From contig NC_044917.1 of the NCBI RefSeq assembly GCF_003576645.1, forward strand, positions 18,077,151 through 18,141,150: 64,000 bases of DNA. Direction: 5' to 3'. The position numbers and the translations under genes are program-made. The DNA comes from Ipomoea triloba. Lineage: Eukaryota; Streptophyta; Magnoliopsida; Solanales; Convolvulaceae. The notes under the pieces were generated by a model that saw only the letters and a program-made list of their open reading frames with translations, did no database searches and had not been told where the DNA came from. Shown piece after piece: positions 63,207 to 64,000 of this stretch; the stretch's first letter is position 1; each line of letters begins with the position of its first letter.

Positions 63207-64000
63207 CTGGAAAAAGAAATCAATATTCTTTGATCTTCCATATTGGAACACACTTGATGTTAGACATAGTATTGATGTGATGCATGTTGAGAAAAATGTG
63301 TGTGATAGTCTTGTTGGAACTCTTTTAGACATAAAAGGTAAGACTAAAGATGGTCTCAATGCTAGATTGGACTTGATTGAAATGGGTATACGACCTACAT
63401 TAGCTCCACGCAGTGGTGATAAGAAGACATATTTGCCTCCAGCTGCTCATACTTTGTCAAGAAAGGAGAGAATCAGTTTTTGTGAATGTTTACGTGGGGT
63501 GAAGGTACCACAATGGTACTCACCAAATATCAGTAGACTTGTTAATATCCAAGATTTAAAATTGGTGGGATTGAAGTCTCATGATTGCCATGCCTTAATG
63601 CAACAACTATTGCCAGTGGCTGTTAGAGGCATATTGCCTAAAAAGTTGAGATATACCGTCATCAGACTTTGTTTCTTTTTCAATGCAATTTGTGCGAAAG
63701 TCATTGATCTAGACAAATTAGATGAATTGCAGAATGGCATTATAGTTACACTGTGTTAGCTAGAGATGCATTTTCCACCTGCGTTTTCTGATATCATGGT
63801 TCATTTGCTTGTACATTTGGTGAGAGAGATTAGAGAGTGTGGTCCAGCTTATTTGAGGTCGATGTACCCATTTGAAAGGTATATGAAAGTCTTAAAAGGT
63901 TATGTGAGGAACCGATATAGGCCAAAAGCATCTATTGTTGAAAGTTATATTGCTGAAGAGGTTATTGAGTTCTGTACTGAATATTTGGCAGAGGTAGAGG

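Larger units (their letters stand above)
59091..64000 (+). mobile_element. CACTA (En/Spm) element, 5' part, runs off window
   Basis: Begins with the terminal repeat CACTACTACAGGAAATACAT. It is followed over ~430 bp by direct and inverted ACGACGTCGGTT/AACCGACGTCGT subterminal repeats, the likely transposase-accessory binding sites. Then come a GC-rich leader exon, a long repeat-filled intron and a Tnp2-type transposase frame. The 3' end lies beyond the window. Confidence 0.92.
61421..64000 (+). pseudogene. Tnp2-type CACTA transposase, frameshift plus one stop, 3' incomplete
   Basis: The best start is ATG at 61433 (MDKSWMNASRISQEYDDGV), 13 bases after a splice acceptor. Residues ~1-75 are the transposase-associated domain with its Cys residues (CPCEKCCNQ). 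An acidic linker follows, then KSTYDAKKILCPMGMGYKKI and CPICGASRF. An extra GA near 62115-62122 shifts the frame, and the reading goes on from ~62085 as KRDNVAWK, then LCTDGMNPHG, LVMLVIYSLPPWLCMKRKH, PGNDIDVFLAPLIEDL and VKGHKACPICEDNT. DVMHVEKNVCDSLVGTLL (~63270) and FCECLRGVKVPQWYSPN come later. A TAG at 63757-63759 interrupts the same frame, which continues (LEMHFPPAFSDIMVHLLVHL) to the window end. The protein would cut and join the element's ends in the nucleus. It is nearly intact. Confidence 0.9.

Overview
This is a gene-poor, AT-rich stretch of a plant nuclear genome, made almost entirely of nested transposable elements. Plant origin follows from the element families: Copia, Athila, Tat and Tekay-type LTR retrotransposons, an L1-type LINE, a CACTA (En/Spm) transposon with a Tnp2 transposase, long-TIR Mutator-like elements and several MITEs. 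The only convincing host gene is a small secreted type-2 non-specific lipid transfer protein (nsLTP2). The overall character fits a eudicot, but the species cannot be named from the sequence.

Left part (1-10.9 kb): a Copia 3' LTR at 950-2606 preceded by its polypurine tract, and a solo LTR of the same family at 3386-5062 with a perfect 5-bp target duplication. A 1.6-kb Mutator-like element at 6818-8404 has ~160-bp terminal inverted repeats. A GC-rich Tat-type gag-pol fragment covers 8736-10869. Next comes a minus-strand Athila element (10.86-17.14 kb) that keeps its 5' LTR, primer site, part of gag and an env-like ORF but has lost all of pol. A decayed LINE (17.1-25.1 kb) is split by a complete 6.2-kb Copia element (18446-24636, target duplication CTTCA). 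Eroded Gypsy-type LTR sequence fills 25.1-29.7 kb.

Middle (29.3-54.6 kb): two copies of one segment, A at 29.3-36.4 kb and B at 49.9-54.6 kb, each carrying an Athila-type LTR end with a gag start, CACTA end fragments and an nsLTP2 gene. The copies serve as empty-site controls for each other, so several insertions can be bounded exactly: Mutator-like elements at 29983 and 36400, a Stowaway-like MITE at 36083, a 365-bp element at 35299 and a Harbinger-like MITE at 53854. Between A and B lie a Tekay-type Gypsy element (37289-47275, target duplication AATGT) with most of pol deleted, and a cluster of elements inserted in (TA)n tracts that includes a ~1.5-kb inverted repeat.

Assembly caution: every N in the window (190 Ns at 32428, single Ns at 39400 and 44916) sits between two near-identical copies of 1.8-1.9 kb. 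This looks like contig-end overlaps that were scaffolded but not merged, so the true locus is probably ~5.6 kb shorter and probably has two nsLTP genes, not three.

Right part (55.5-64 kb): a decayed minus-strand Ulp1-type (C48) peptidase fragment whose catalytic Cys is replaced, a minus-strand Copia gag with primer site and LTR, and the 5' part of a CACTA element (from 59091). The CACTA element has spliced-looking leader exons, three tandem-repeat blocks and a Tnp2 reading frame with one frameshift and one in-frame stop, running off the window edge.
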